11,631 nucleotides of DNA from assembly GCA_964405925.1 (NCBI GenBank), contig CAYOQG010000187.1, positions 1 through 11,631 on the forward strand, given 5' to 3'. Below are positions 1-6,566 of this stretch, in pieces. How positions within the stretch are numbered: the stretch's first letter is position 1; the number at the start of each line of letters is the position of its first letter. The notes below the pieces were generated by a model. That model saw only the letters and a list, made by a program, of their open reading frames with translations. It had not been told where the DNA came from and searched no databases. A program made the position numbers and the translations under genes. This DNA is from GCA-020344555 sp964405925 (GTDB lineage: Bacteria; Planctomycetota; Phycisphaerae; UBA1845).

Positions 1-1
1 G

Positions 2-127
2 GCCATGGCCGCGGCCGGTTCGCGCGAGGCGCTGGCGGCCGGCGGCGGGCCGGGCAGCAGCCCGAACGAAAGACTCAGCGCCGCGGTGGTCGGCGTGCGT
101 GGCCGGGGGGGCGCCCCCCGTTTATAG
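2..127 (+). other. High-G+C edge segment, possible 3' end of an unrelated coding sequence
   Basis: The first 100 bases are about 80% G+C by count, far above the AlaRS-coding DNA that follows. The frame beginning at base 2 is open and rich in Ala and Gly (AMAAAGSREALAAGGG...) with G or C at nearly every third position, then meets TAG at 125-127 inside the C/G-run repeat. It could be the C-terminal tail of another gene, part of an insertion upstream of alaS, or sequence joined by assembly error through the repeat. No family is recognisable. The frame used by alaS is also open back to base 3, but its translation there does not resemble AlaRS. Confidence 0.25.
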
Positions 128-2597
128 GGGGGGGCGTGGGGGGGTTCTTCCAACCCATGTAGGGTCCGCCGTGCGGACCGGAGCTGTCACCCACGAACAG
201 GTGATGATCGATGTGTCGTATCGCGTCATCGCTGACCACGTACGATGTCTGACTTTCGCCCTGACCGACGGAGCGGTCCCGAGCAACGAGGGGCGTGGAT
301 ATGTGTTGCGGCGTATCCTGCGTCGCGCGGTCCGCTATGGCCGGCAATACTTCGACGTGCACGAACCGTTCCTGTGCGATCTCGTTGAACCGCTGGTCGC
401 CCACATGGCTGATGCGTTCCCCGAGCTTCGCACCGCCCACGGGGGAAAGAACGTCGCACATGTAACCGAGCTCATCCGTGACGAAGAGGCGTCATTCATC
501 AAGACCCTCGACCGGGGGATCAAGCTCTTCAACGAAGCCGCCAACCACGCCCGTAAGCACCACCATGGCAAGATCAGCGGCGAAGACGCCTTCAAGCTCC
601 ACGATACCTACGGCTTCCCCGTTGACCTGACCGAGCTTATGGCTGAGGAACAAGGACTGACCATCGATATCGGCGAGTACGAACGGTTAATGGAGGACGC
701 GCGCGAGCGCGCTAGGAAGAAACGAGATATTGTAGAATTCAGTCCCGGGTTCGCTGATCAGTACCCGCAGATCCAAACAGACGACAGTGCCAAGTATCGA
801 CAGCTTGAGGTACGAACCAAAGGTGGGATCGTCGGGTGCCGACACCCGGACTTACCGGATCATTCAGAGCTTCCGGTCCAGCTACCGATCGGGACTCCCG
901 TTGAAATTCACTGTAATGAGACCTGCTTTTATGCCGAACAGGGCGGCCAAATTGGGGATACTGGCTTCATTGAAACTCTCGCAGGCGATTACTGGAAAGT
1001 CGAAGTAGAAGACACGCTTAGTACGGCCGGTGGGCGAATCGTCGTCCACAAGGGAAGGGTTGTTGCGGGGTCTCCAGAATTCCCCTCCTTACATGGAGAG
1101 ACTTCGCTTCGATTGGTGGTGGATGATCAGCGCCGAACCTTAATTATGCGGAACCACACTTCGACGCACATGCTCAACTGGGCCTTGCGTGAGGTGTTGG
1201 GCGATCATGTGCAGCAGAAGGGGTCGCTGGTTGATCCGGAGAAGACGCGGTTTGACTTCTCGCACAACAAACCACTGATCGACGACGAGCTGGCACGCGT
1301 CGAGCAGCTCGTCAATGAGATGATCCAAAAGGACCTGCTCGTTTATACCCAAGAGGTCCCACTCGAGGACGCTCGCAAGATCAAGACGGTTCGGGCTGTC
1401 TTTGGCGAGAAGTACGCTGATCCCGTCCGCGTGGTGTCCGTCGGGGGCGACATCAAGGCCATGCTCGGACGGCCGGACGATCCCGAGTGGATGAAATATC
1501 CCGTCGAGCTCTGCGGCGGCACGCATCTCAAGCGAAGCTCGGAGGCTGAGCGATTCGTGGTCATCTTAGAAGAGGGCGTAGCAAAGGGTGTCCGGCGGGT
1601 CGTGGGCATTACCGCAGACGCTGCCCGACAGGCGGAAGCAACGGGCCAGGACTTGCTCGCGGAGGCGACTGCATTGGCGAGTGGCACCGGAGAGAATCAC
1701 CCCCCCCACCCCCCCCTTAGCAAGGGGGGGAGCAGTGGCGCCGCGGCCCCTATTCCGAGCCGCGATCCCGGCGCGCCGGGACCAGTGGCACCCGGTGACC
1801 ATGCACTGGCGGACCAGCCGCCAGTGGCACCCGGCGACGCCACACACCCCCCGCATCCCCCCCTTAGTAAGGGGGGGAGCAGTGGCGCCGCGGCCCTTAT
1901 TCCGAGCCGCGACCGTGAGGGAGCGGACACAGAGCAGAGCCCGGAGCGCAAGCGACGGGCGGCCCCCGACCGTGAGGGAGCGGAAGATGAACCGGACGCG
2001 GGGCACCCCCCCCATCCCCCCCTTAGTAAGGGGGGGCGAGGAGGGGTTAAGCCCGCGCGGACATCGGCGGACCTTAGCACCCAGGTGACGGCGTTCCAGC
2101 AGAAGGTCAACGACGCCGTCATACCCATCCTGGTTCGTCGGGAGCTGCAACGCCGAATCACCGAGCTTCAGAAGAAAGCCAAGGCCGAGGAAAAGAAGGC
2201 CGCATCCGCGACCAGCGACGCCGTGCTCGACCAGGTCGCGTCGCTTCTGGAATCGGCCGAGGTGGTGAACGACGTCAAGATCGTTGTCGGTCAGGTGCCA
2301 CCGGCTGACCCCGCCGCCTTGCGTAGCGCGATCGACTGGGTCCGCAACAAGACCGACGCCTCAGCCGTGCTGCTCGCCTCAGTTAAAGACAACAAGGTGA
2401 CACTGATCGCCGGCATGAGCAAAGCCGTGGTCAAGAAAGGCGTCAAAGCCGGCGATCTAATCAAAGAGATCGCCCCCCTCGTCGGCGGTCGCGGCGGCGG
2501 CCGACCCGACATGGCCCAAGGGGGCGGAACTGACCCTAACGGATTGCCAGACGCACTCGCTCAGGCCCGAGCGTGGATCAAGGAGAACCTCGGTTAA
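99..2597 (+). CDS. alaS: Alanyl-tRNA synthetase, 5'-truncated, with in-frame repeat insertion
   Basis: AlaRS charges tRNA-Ala and hydrolyses mischarged Ser/Gly-tRNA. The frame is open from base 3, with GTG at 99 as the first start codon. Recognisable AlaRS begins near residue 39 (SYRVIADHVR), followed by PSNEGRGYVLRRILRRAVR, FKLHDTYGFPVDLT and FYAEQGGQIGD. The editing-site metal ligands are present as HTSTH (H353, H357) and CGGTH (C472, H476). The C-terminal C-Ala domain ends normally, with GGRGGGRPDMAQGGG near its end. The catalytic core, about 250 residues carrying class II motifs 1-3 in E. coli AlaRS, is missing from the window. Residues about 534-650 are a repeat-derived insertion in the loop between the editing domain and the C-Ala coiled coil. 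No Shine-Dalgarno precedes GTG 99, so I doubt it is the true start. Either the gene continues upstream of the window or its 5' end is disrupted or misassembled. Confidence 0.93.
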   Translation: MAGGAPPVYRGGRGGVLPTHVGSAVRTGAVTHEQVMIDVSYRVIADHVRCLTFALTDGAVPSNEGRGYVLRRILRRAVRYGRQYFDVHEPFLCDLVEPLVAHMADAFPELRTAHGGKNVAHVTELIRDEEASFIKTLDRGIKLFNEAANHARKHHHGKISGEDAFKLHDTYGFPVDLTELMAEEQGLTIDIGEYERLMEDARERARKKRDIVEFSPGFADQYPQIQTDDSAKYRQLEVRTKGGIVGCRHPDLPDHSELPVQLPIGTPVEIHCNETCFYAEQGGQIGDTGFIETLAGDYWKVEVEDTLSTAGGRIVVHKGRVVAGSPEFPSLHGETSLRLVVDDQRRTLIMRNHTSTHMLNWALREVLGDHVQQKGSLVDPEKTRFDFSHNKPLIDDELARVEQLVNEMIQKDLLVYTQEVPLEDARKIKTVRAVFGEKYADPVRVVSVGGDIKAMLGRPDDPEWMKYPVELCGGTHLKRSSEAERFVVILEEGVAKGVRRVVGITADAARQAEATGQDLLAEATALASGTGENHPPHPPLSKGGSSGAAAPIPSRDPGAPGPVAPGDHALADQPPVAPGDATHPPHPPLSKGGSSGAAALIPSRDREGADTEQSPERKRRAAPDREGAEDEPDAGHPPHPPLSKGGRGGVKPARTSADLSTQVTAFQQKVNDAVIPILVRRELQRRITELQKKAKAEEKKAASATSDAVLDQVASLLESAEVVNDVKIVVGQVPPADPAALRSAIDWVRNKTDASAVLLASVKDNKVTLIAGMSKAVVKKGVKAGDLIKEIAPLVGGRGGGRPDMAQGGGTDPNGLPDALAQARAWIKENLG
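103..145 (+). repeat. C/G-run palindromic repeat at the alaS 5' break
   Basis: A G run and C run, a short TTTATA-type core, then a long G run followed by CGTGGGGGGGTT. In the alaS frame it reads GGAPPVYRGGRGGV, which lines up with PPLSKGGRGGV of the repeat at 2004. On the opposite strand it reads PPTPPPINGG, the same style of peptide. I read it as a diverged fourth member of the repeat family inserted in the same gene at about 1698-2048. AlaRS homology resumes only about 70 bases downstream. Confidence 0.6.
1698..1766 (+). repeat. Palindromic repeat unit A
   Basis: Reads HPPHPPLSKGGSSGAAAPIPSR in frame. It has a C-run, TTAGCAA core and G-run, then a segment beginning AGCAGTGGCGCCGCGGCC. The first 66 bases match unit B except at a few positions. 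The C7/G7 arms can form a stable hairpin in the mRNA. Confidence 0.85.
1782..1838 (+). repeat. Direct-repeat module (PVAPGD) with internal hairpin
   Basis: An 18-base segment beginning CCAGTGGCACCCGG occurs at 1782-1799 and again at 1821-1838 with one mismatch, 39 bases apart, giving PVAPGD twice. Between and overlapping them, CACTGGCGG (1804-1812) and CCGCCAGTG (1818-1826) form a 9-base inverted repeat with a 5-base loop. Confidence 0.75.
1845..1913 (+). repeat. Palindromic repeat unit B
   Basis: Reads HPPHPPLSKGGSSGAAALIPSR. The core at 1857-1877 is C7-TTAGTAA-G7, a perfect palindrome around its central G. The downstream segment is nearly identical to that of unit A, so A and B are recent copies of one longer unit. 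Start-to-start distance from A is 147 bases. Confidence 0.88.
1910..1984 (+). repeat. DREGA direct-repeat module
   Basis: The 18-base sequence CGACCGTGAGGGAGCGGA is present identically at 1910-1927 and 1967-1984, 57 bases (19 codons) apart, encoding RDREGAD and PDREGAE. Similar REGA/SLTVAAR-type low-complexity peptides are, from memory, frequent in planctomycete genomes. Confidence 0.75.
2004..2048 (+). repeat. Palindromic repeat unit C
   Basis: Reads HPPHPPLSKGG followed by RGGV instead of SSGAAA, so it shares the C7-TTAGTAA-G7 palindrome (2016-2036) with unit B but diverges after it. Its RGGV continuation matches the repeat at 103-145. Start-to-start distance from B is 159 bases. Confidence 0.85.
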
Positions 2598-2712
2598 CAC
2601 TCCTTATAAGACGATCGCCACCCTCGTGGACGGACATCAACCCGCTTCCTTCGTCACCCACAAGAGGTGACACTATACTGGGAAAAACTGATTGGCGTCT
2701 TCCGAGCGGTTC

Positions 2713-3741
2713 CTACCCGCCACCGTCGTCGGTTTGCCGCTGCGGTTTTTCAGGTTTGTCGGGGACAGCGGCGTCGCCGGGAGCCGCAGATTCCTGACCA
2801 CCCTCGATGTTTTCCGTCCCGCGCTGGTCCTCGTCGATGCCCTCTCGCTGCAGGAATTGTCGTTTTTGATCTTGCAGCTCAACTTTTTGAAGGGCAGCCT
2901 CGAATCGTTCCCGCTGGGTCGGTGACATGAGTTCCAGGACCTTGGCGCGGGCGTCTTCCACGACTTCGTTGGCGGCTTTTTCGTCATCCTCGATTTTGTC
3001 CAGTTGACCCTGAGCGTCGCGGATCGCCTGGACCACGGATCGCCGCTGCTCCGCTGAGAGCCGGACGTCCGGTCGGCGGGCCGCCTGGGCAATCCGGCGG
3101 AGGGCAGCCGTGGGACGATCGGCGTAACTTCCGATACGGAACCGCTGAACGAGCTTGCGGAACTTCGGAATCTGGCTCTTGTCAAGCTCTTTCTCGATCG
3201 CGTCCACAAGGTGGTCGGGCGACGCGACTTGGGTCGGGCGCCGACCCTTCATGGCGGCGCGCAGCTCCTCGCGTACCTGCTCAATCGCCGCCTGATCCCC
3301 TTCCTTCCGCGCCTTAACCGCCTTATCCCGCAACTCCTTCCATTTCGCTCGTTCCTCCGGTGAGAGATTGGGGCCTCGATGCCCGGGGCCTTCCCCGAAG
3401 GCCCGCATATGCTCCTTGAAAAGCGTGTCGATCGCTTCCTCTTGATCGCCGCTCAGGGACAGCTCCTTCTTCATGACCTCGTGGAGTCTTTCAAGGCGCC
3501 GGCCGAAGTGCCTTGGCCCGCCGCCGCTAACAGTTGGCTCAAACCGCGGTCGGTGCGCCCGCTGGGGACGCTCTGCCGCCTCTTCGCCTACCTGGTTTTC
3601 TTCAGGTGTGATGGCCTGCACCTGTCGATCGAACTGCTCGTCGCCTGCTCCCGGGTCTTCGTCCTGCGCCGTAGCTACACTTGCGCACGCCAGTCCCAGA
3701 AGATAGGCTGGAAGTCCGAGTAAACTGAATGCTCTTCTCAT
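2713..3741 (-). CDS. Secreted helical protein with Spy/CpxP-like LSxxQ motifs
   Basis: The product is 342 residues. The N-terminus is a signal peptide: two Arg, a hydrophobic stretch and an ATA-Q cleavage site after residue 25, so export to the periplasm is expected. A charged Pro/Glu linker follows. The rest is strongly helical and carries four related motifs: LSLSGDQ (94-100), LSPEER (126-131), LSAEQR (228-233) and MSPTQR (272-277). These resemble the LTxxQ motif of Spy/CpxP periplasmic chaperone-like proteins. The last 40 residues are Gly/Pro/Gln/Asp rich and probably disordered. I chose ATG at 3741 because an AGGAG lies 9 bases upstream and the signal peptide begins there; an in-frame start at 3867 would add 42 unlikely residues. 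It is much longer than E. coli Spy and no close family is recognised. It converges on alaS and diverges from the M48 gene. A role in envelope stress or metal response is conjecture. Confidence 0.8.
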   Translation of the reverse strand: MRRAFSLLGLPAYLLGLACASVATAQDEDPGAGDEQFDRQVQAITPEENQVGEEAAERPQRAHRPRFEPTVSGGGPRHFGRRLERLHEVMKKELSLSGDQEEAIDTLFKEHMRAFGEGPGHRGPNLSPEERAKWKELRDKAVKARKEGDQAAIEQVREELRAAMKGRRPTQVASPDHLVDAIEKELDKSQIPKFRKLVQRFRIGSYADRPTAALRRIAQAARRPDVRLSAEQRRSVVQAIRDAQGQLDKIEDDEKAANEVVEDARAKVLELMSPTQRERFEAALQKVELQDQKRQFLQREGIDEDQRGTENIEGGQESAAPGDAAVPDKPEKPQRQTDDGGG

Positions 3742-3750
3742 TTCAATACA

Positions 3751-3755
3751 CTCCT
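3751..3755 (-). promoter_or_regulatory. Shine-Dalgarno for the Spy-like gene
   Basis: AGGAG on the - strand, 9 bases before ATG 3741. It decides the start codon, since the longer in-frame alternative has no such site. Confidence 0.7.
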
Positions 3756-3895
3756 GGTAGAAGTCCGTCTGTCGCGGACCGTGGCTGTGCCGGCTGAATC
3801 GATCGCACCCCCCGATGGGTTCGCTTAACCGGACGCTCGGCTGGCAAAATCGCTCTCGGTTACCCACACAGGCGGCCCGCTATTATGGTAAAGCT

Positions 3896-3950
3896 CGGCG
3901 TGGGTTCTTCACAAGCCCTCCCATTCCGACCTTGGGGAATGGTGTAAATG
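3896..3950 (+). repeat. Possible degenerate copy of the C/G-run repeat
   Basis: GGCGTGGGTTCTTCACAAGCCC resembles GGCGTGGGGGGGTTCTTCCAACCC at about 134-155, with a 4-base shorter G run and small indels. It continues into CCATTCC-GACCTTGG-GGAATGG, a hairpin with 7-base arms. Translated, it reads RGFFTSPPIPTLGNGVNG, similar in style to PPHPPLSKGGRGG. The similarity is short, so the assignment is tentative. Confidence 0.3.
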
Positions 3951-4074
3951 GGCAACGTTCTATCCGTCCGCCCGGAGGGGTCCGTCCCCTGGGGTTGCCC
4001 GCCGTGGCGTGCGTCGGAGGCTGGCCCCAGTCGGGATCAGGGCAACGGCCTCCACCGCCAGATTGCGACCGAAC

Positions 4075-5604
4075 ATGCATTTATACACCATTCTAGCGTT
4101 TGCGATTCTGTTTTGGCGGGCGGAAGACCCCGGGGGTTGGGTGATTCTTGGCAGCGACCGGATCGGCTGGATTCTCCTGGTGGTGCTCGTTCAGCCTCCG
4201 CTGTTTGGGGCATTGGGCGTACTCGCCGCCCGGAGGACACGAAAGCTGCTTTCAGCCCAACCTCATGCCCCTCAGATCGCCCAACTCTTCTACCACTGGG
4301 CAACGCTCTGGCTGCGCGTGGGTTTGGTCGCCGGGTTCGCCGTTGCGGTGCTATTGACTGGTTGGCCTGACCTGTTCGATCTCGGTCGCGTTCACCCTAC
4401 GTTACAGATCATTGGAGACCTCATCGTGCTCTCGCCGTTCTTGGCGAGTGTGATGGCAACATGGGTTGCAGCCTATCCACTGGAGGCTGCCCTTCGAGGG
4501 CAGTCGCTGGGGTGGGCCGATGACCCAGCCGGCGACGGCGAGCAGAGGTGGCCTTTGCGAACGTACCTGGACTTTAACCTGCGCCACCAGTTTTTGGTCG
4601 TAGCAGCTCCGATGACCCTGATCCTCTTCGCAGCCAACGTGATCCGTGGATATGACTCGTTGCTTCAGGATTGGAGCGGGTGGATCTGGACACCTGATTG
4701 TCTGCTTGGTGCCGTGGCCCTGGGTGTGTTCATCGTTGCCCCTGCGATGTTGACCAGGATCTGGCGGACAGCACCACTTGAAGCCGGACCGGTGCGCGAG
4801 CGGCTTGAGCAGGTCTGTCGTCGCATTCAGCTGCGTTGTCGTGCCATTCTGGTATGGAAAAGTGACGGGATTATGATCAACGCCGCGGTGATGGGCGTGA
4901 TCCCGGGAATCCGGTATGTCCTACTCTCTGACGCTCTTCTGACGACGATGACCCCAAGCCAGATCGAAGCGGTCTTCGCCCACGAAGCCGGCCACGTCCG
5001 AAAGCACCACATCCAGAACTTCTTGCTCTTCGCGTTTGTGGGATGGCTGCTGGTCGCGGGTTTGATGGAGCTACTGGCTTGGACGACCAGTTCGGTCGAT
5101 TCCGCGTTCAGCCTTTCGATTGGAACGATCCAAGGGATCGGACTCGTGGCTACTGTTCTGTTTTGGACGCTGGGATTTGGATGGCTTTCACGGCGATTTG
5201 AGCGACACGCCGACCTGTTCGGCGCCCGCTGCGTCACCCCGGATGCGAGAGACTGCAAGCTTCCCTGCAGCGTCCATCCAGACGAAGGGACCTCACTGCC
5301 CGGCACGGGACGGGTGTGTGCGACGGGAGTCGCGGTTTTCGCCTCCGCCCTGGATCGTGTCGCTGTCTTGAACGGAATTCCACATGAGGAGCGAAGCTGG
5401 CGTCATTCGTCGATTGGAAGTCGGATTCGATTCTTGGCCTCATTGGCGGGCGATCCACGTCGAGCGGTTCAGTTTGATCGGCTACTGAGGATTGTGAGAT
5501 TTGCGATACTCACCGTCGCCCTGGTCGGTGCCGCCGCATCGGTGTGCTACTGGACCGTTGTTGAGGAGCCGGCGATTTTGAAGCTGGAAGCTGGCGTGCT
5601 GTAG
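4075..5604 (+). CDS. Integral-membrane M48-family metalloprotease
   Basis: The product is 509 residues. It has the zinc-protease signature HEAGH at 303-307, flanked by hydrophobic segments, and a downstream FERHAD (E376, D380), the ExxxD third-ligand motif of M48 (HtpX/Ste24-type) peptidases. WRHSSIGSRIRFL near the C-terminus matches the HxS...RI motif that closes many M48 domains. There are about eight or nine membrane segments: at the very N-terminus, near 30-50, 78-98, 115-140, 175-195, 210-230, around 315-335, 350-370, and one near the C-terminus. A Cys-rich stretch (RCVTPDARDCKLPC) follows the third ligand. ATG 4075 is preferred over GTG 4009 because the first membrane helix starts immediately, but neither has a Shine-Dalgarno. 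The protein probably cleaves membrane or misfolded envelope proteins; its substrate is unknown. folD follows 68 bases downstream on the same strand. Confidence 0.88.
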   Translation: MHLYTILAFAILFWRAEDPGGWVILGSDRIGWILLVVLVQPPLFGALGVLAARRTRKLLSAQPHAPQIAQLFYHWATLWLRVGLVAGFAVAVLLTGWPDLFDLGRVHPTLQIIGDLIVLSPFLASVMATWVAAYPLEAALRGQSLGWADDPAGDGEQRWPLRTYLDFNLRHQFLVVAAPMTLILFAANVIRGYDSLLQDWSGWIWTPDCLLGAVALGVFIVAPAMLTRIWRTAPLEAGPVRERLEQVCRRIQLRCRAILVWKSDGIMINAAVMGVIPGIRYVLLSDALLTTMTPSQIEAVFAHEAGHVRKHHIQNFLLFAFVGWLLVAGLMELLAWTTSSVDSAFSLSIGTIQGIGLVATVLFWTLGFGWLSRRFERHADLFGARCVTPDARDCKLPCSVHPDEGTSLPGTGRVCATGVAVFASALDRVAVLNGIPHEERSWRHSSIGSRIRFLASLAGDPRRAVQFDRLLRIVRFAILTVALVGAAASVCYWTVVEEPAILKLEAGVL

Positions 5605-5672
5605 TCACGCGCGGTATCAAACGGGTCTCCTGAGGCGGGCGAACCACCGGACCTTTTTCTTGGAACCGGCAA

Positions 5673-6566
5673 ATGCAAATGACCGAGGCGAAAGTAATTG
5701 ATGGCAGAGCGCTGGGACGGCGCATCAAGCAGGAGGCGGCCGGGCACGTCCGCAGTCTATGCGCTCAGGGCGTCCGCGTGAGCCTGGATACGGTCATGGT
5801 CGGGGACGCCGAGGCGAGTGGGATTTACGCACGTTCTCAACAGAAAAGATGTCAGGACATCGGCATTGAGTATCGCTTACACGCACTGGGTGATAATGCC
5901 ACGGAGGCTGACATCCGAAACCTGATTCGCGAGCTCAACCACGATCCAGCCGTGACGGGCATTCTGCTCAACCTACCGCTACCAACCGGCATCGACACGC
6001 CGGCGACGCAGTATTGCATCGATCCCTACAAGGATGTCGAGGGCGTCAACCCCGCCAACATCGGACTACTGTTCTACGACAACCCGATCATCGCGCCGTG
6101 CACAGCCGTTGCGGTGATGGAGATTCTCAAAGAGGCTCGCGTCAATCCCCGCGGACTCGACGCCGTCGTGGTTGGGCAAGGGGGCATCGCCGGCAGACCC
6201 GTCTCCCTTTTCCTGCTCAAGGAGATGGCGACCGTGGTTTGCTGCCACATTGCAACGCGTGATCTGTACAAACATACACGAGACGCCGACCTGCTCGTCG
6301 TTGCGGCCGGCAAGCCCGGTCTGATCCGAGGAGAGCACGTCAAGCCCGGCGCCATCGTCATCGACGTTGGCATCAATACCATCGTGGAGCCTGGCGGCGA
6401 CAAGAGAATCGTAGGGGACGTCGCCTTCGACGAAGTGAAGCAGGTGGCAAGCGTTCTGACGCCGGTTCCCGGCGGCGTCGGGCCAGTCACCGTAGCCATC
6501 CTCCTGCGCAGCACCGCGGAGGCTGCCAGCAAACAGCTCGCCAGACCGAGACGGTTGGATCGTTAG
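5673..6566 (+). CDS. folD: FolD-family methylenetetrahydrofolate dehydrogenase with altered active site
   Basis: The product is 297 residues, normal for the family. FolD oxidises 5,10-methylene-THF to methenyl-THF and usually also hydrolyses it to 10-formyl-THF in the cytoplasm. Fold markers are clear: ILLNLPLP (97-104), KDVEGVNP (120-127), the Rossmann glycine region (168-176), GKPGLI, GAIVIDVGIN and TPVPGGVGPVTVAILL near the end. Catalytic positions differ from typical bifunctional enzymes. The Tyr of YxxxK is kept (Y52), but the Lys is Q56. The Gln of the usual VQLPLP is N100, and the second Asp of DVDG is E123. The NADP-loop GRSxxVG is GQGGIAG, and PCTPxG is PCTAVA. ATG 5673 is used; ATG 5679 is an equally possible start, and no strong Shine-Dalgarno is seen. 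It may be a dehydrogenase-only enzyme or a FolD paralogue, so the symbol denotes family only. Confidence 0.9.
   Translation: MQMTEAKVIDGRALGRRIKQEAAGHVRSLCAQGVRVSLDTVMVGDAEASGIYARSQQKRCQDIGIEYRLHALGDNATEADIRNLIRELNHDPAVTGILLNLPLPTGIDTPATQYCIDPYKDVEGVNPANIGLLFYDNPIIAPCTAVAVMEILKEARVNPRGLDAVVVGQGGIAGRPVSLFLLKEMATVVCCHIATRDLYKHTRDADLLVVAAGKPGLIRGEHVKPGAIVIDVGINTIVEPGGDKRIVGDVAFDEVKQVASVLTPVPGGVGPVTVAILLRSTAEAASKQLARPRRLDR

Larger units (their letters stand above)
1698..2048 (+). repeat. Composite in-frame repeat insertion in the alaS linker
   Basis: About 350 bases of repeated, low-complexity DNA interrupt alaS without breaking its frame. E. coli AlaRS has only a short loop between two helices here; this protein has about 117 extra residues. 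In order the insert holds palindromic unit A (1698), a PVAPGD direct-repeat module, palindromic unit B (1845), two DREGA modules and palindromic unit C (2004). All three palindromes are read in the same phase as HPPHPPLSKGG. Flanking AlaRS sequence is intact on both sides (LLAEATALASGTG before, LSTQVTAFQQKVN after). The encoded segment is rich in Pro, Gly, Ala and Arg and is probably disordered. Four of the six reading frames are free of stops across the block. Confidence 0.9.
3742..4074. other. Divergent intergenic spacer (333 bases)
   Basis: This lies between the Spy-like gene (- strand) and the M48 gene (+ strand), so it should hold both promoters. The only promoter-like element I can point to is TATTAT (3881-3886, + strand), without a good -35 box. 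It also contains an inverted repeat with 7-base arms (3921-3927 and 3936-3942) and a short one, AGGGG-TCCGT-CCCCT, at 3976-3990. No RNA gene or convincing small ORF was seen. Confidence 0.5.

Noticed and set aside
1698..2048. CRISPR-like array
   Set aside because: Only three palindromic repeats, spaced 147 and 159 bases apart, with the intervals themselves repetitive and all translated in frame as AlaRS.
1566..2161. Long open frames on the opposite strand of the insertion (about 194 and 154 codons)
   Set aside because: They read the palindromes backwards (PPLTKGG-like) and have no start signal or family. Openness is a by-product of the repeat sequence and G+C content.
2653..2679. Hairpin GTCACC/GGTGAC and TATACT as terminator or promoter after alaS
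   Set aside because: The 6-base stem has no T-tract, and a + strand promoter here would point into the 3' end of an oppositely transcribed gene.
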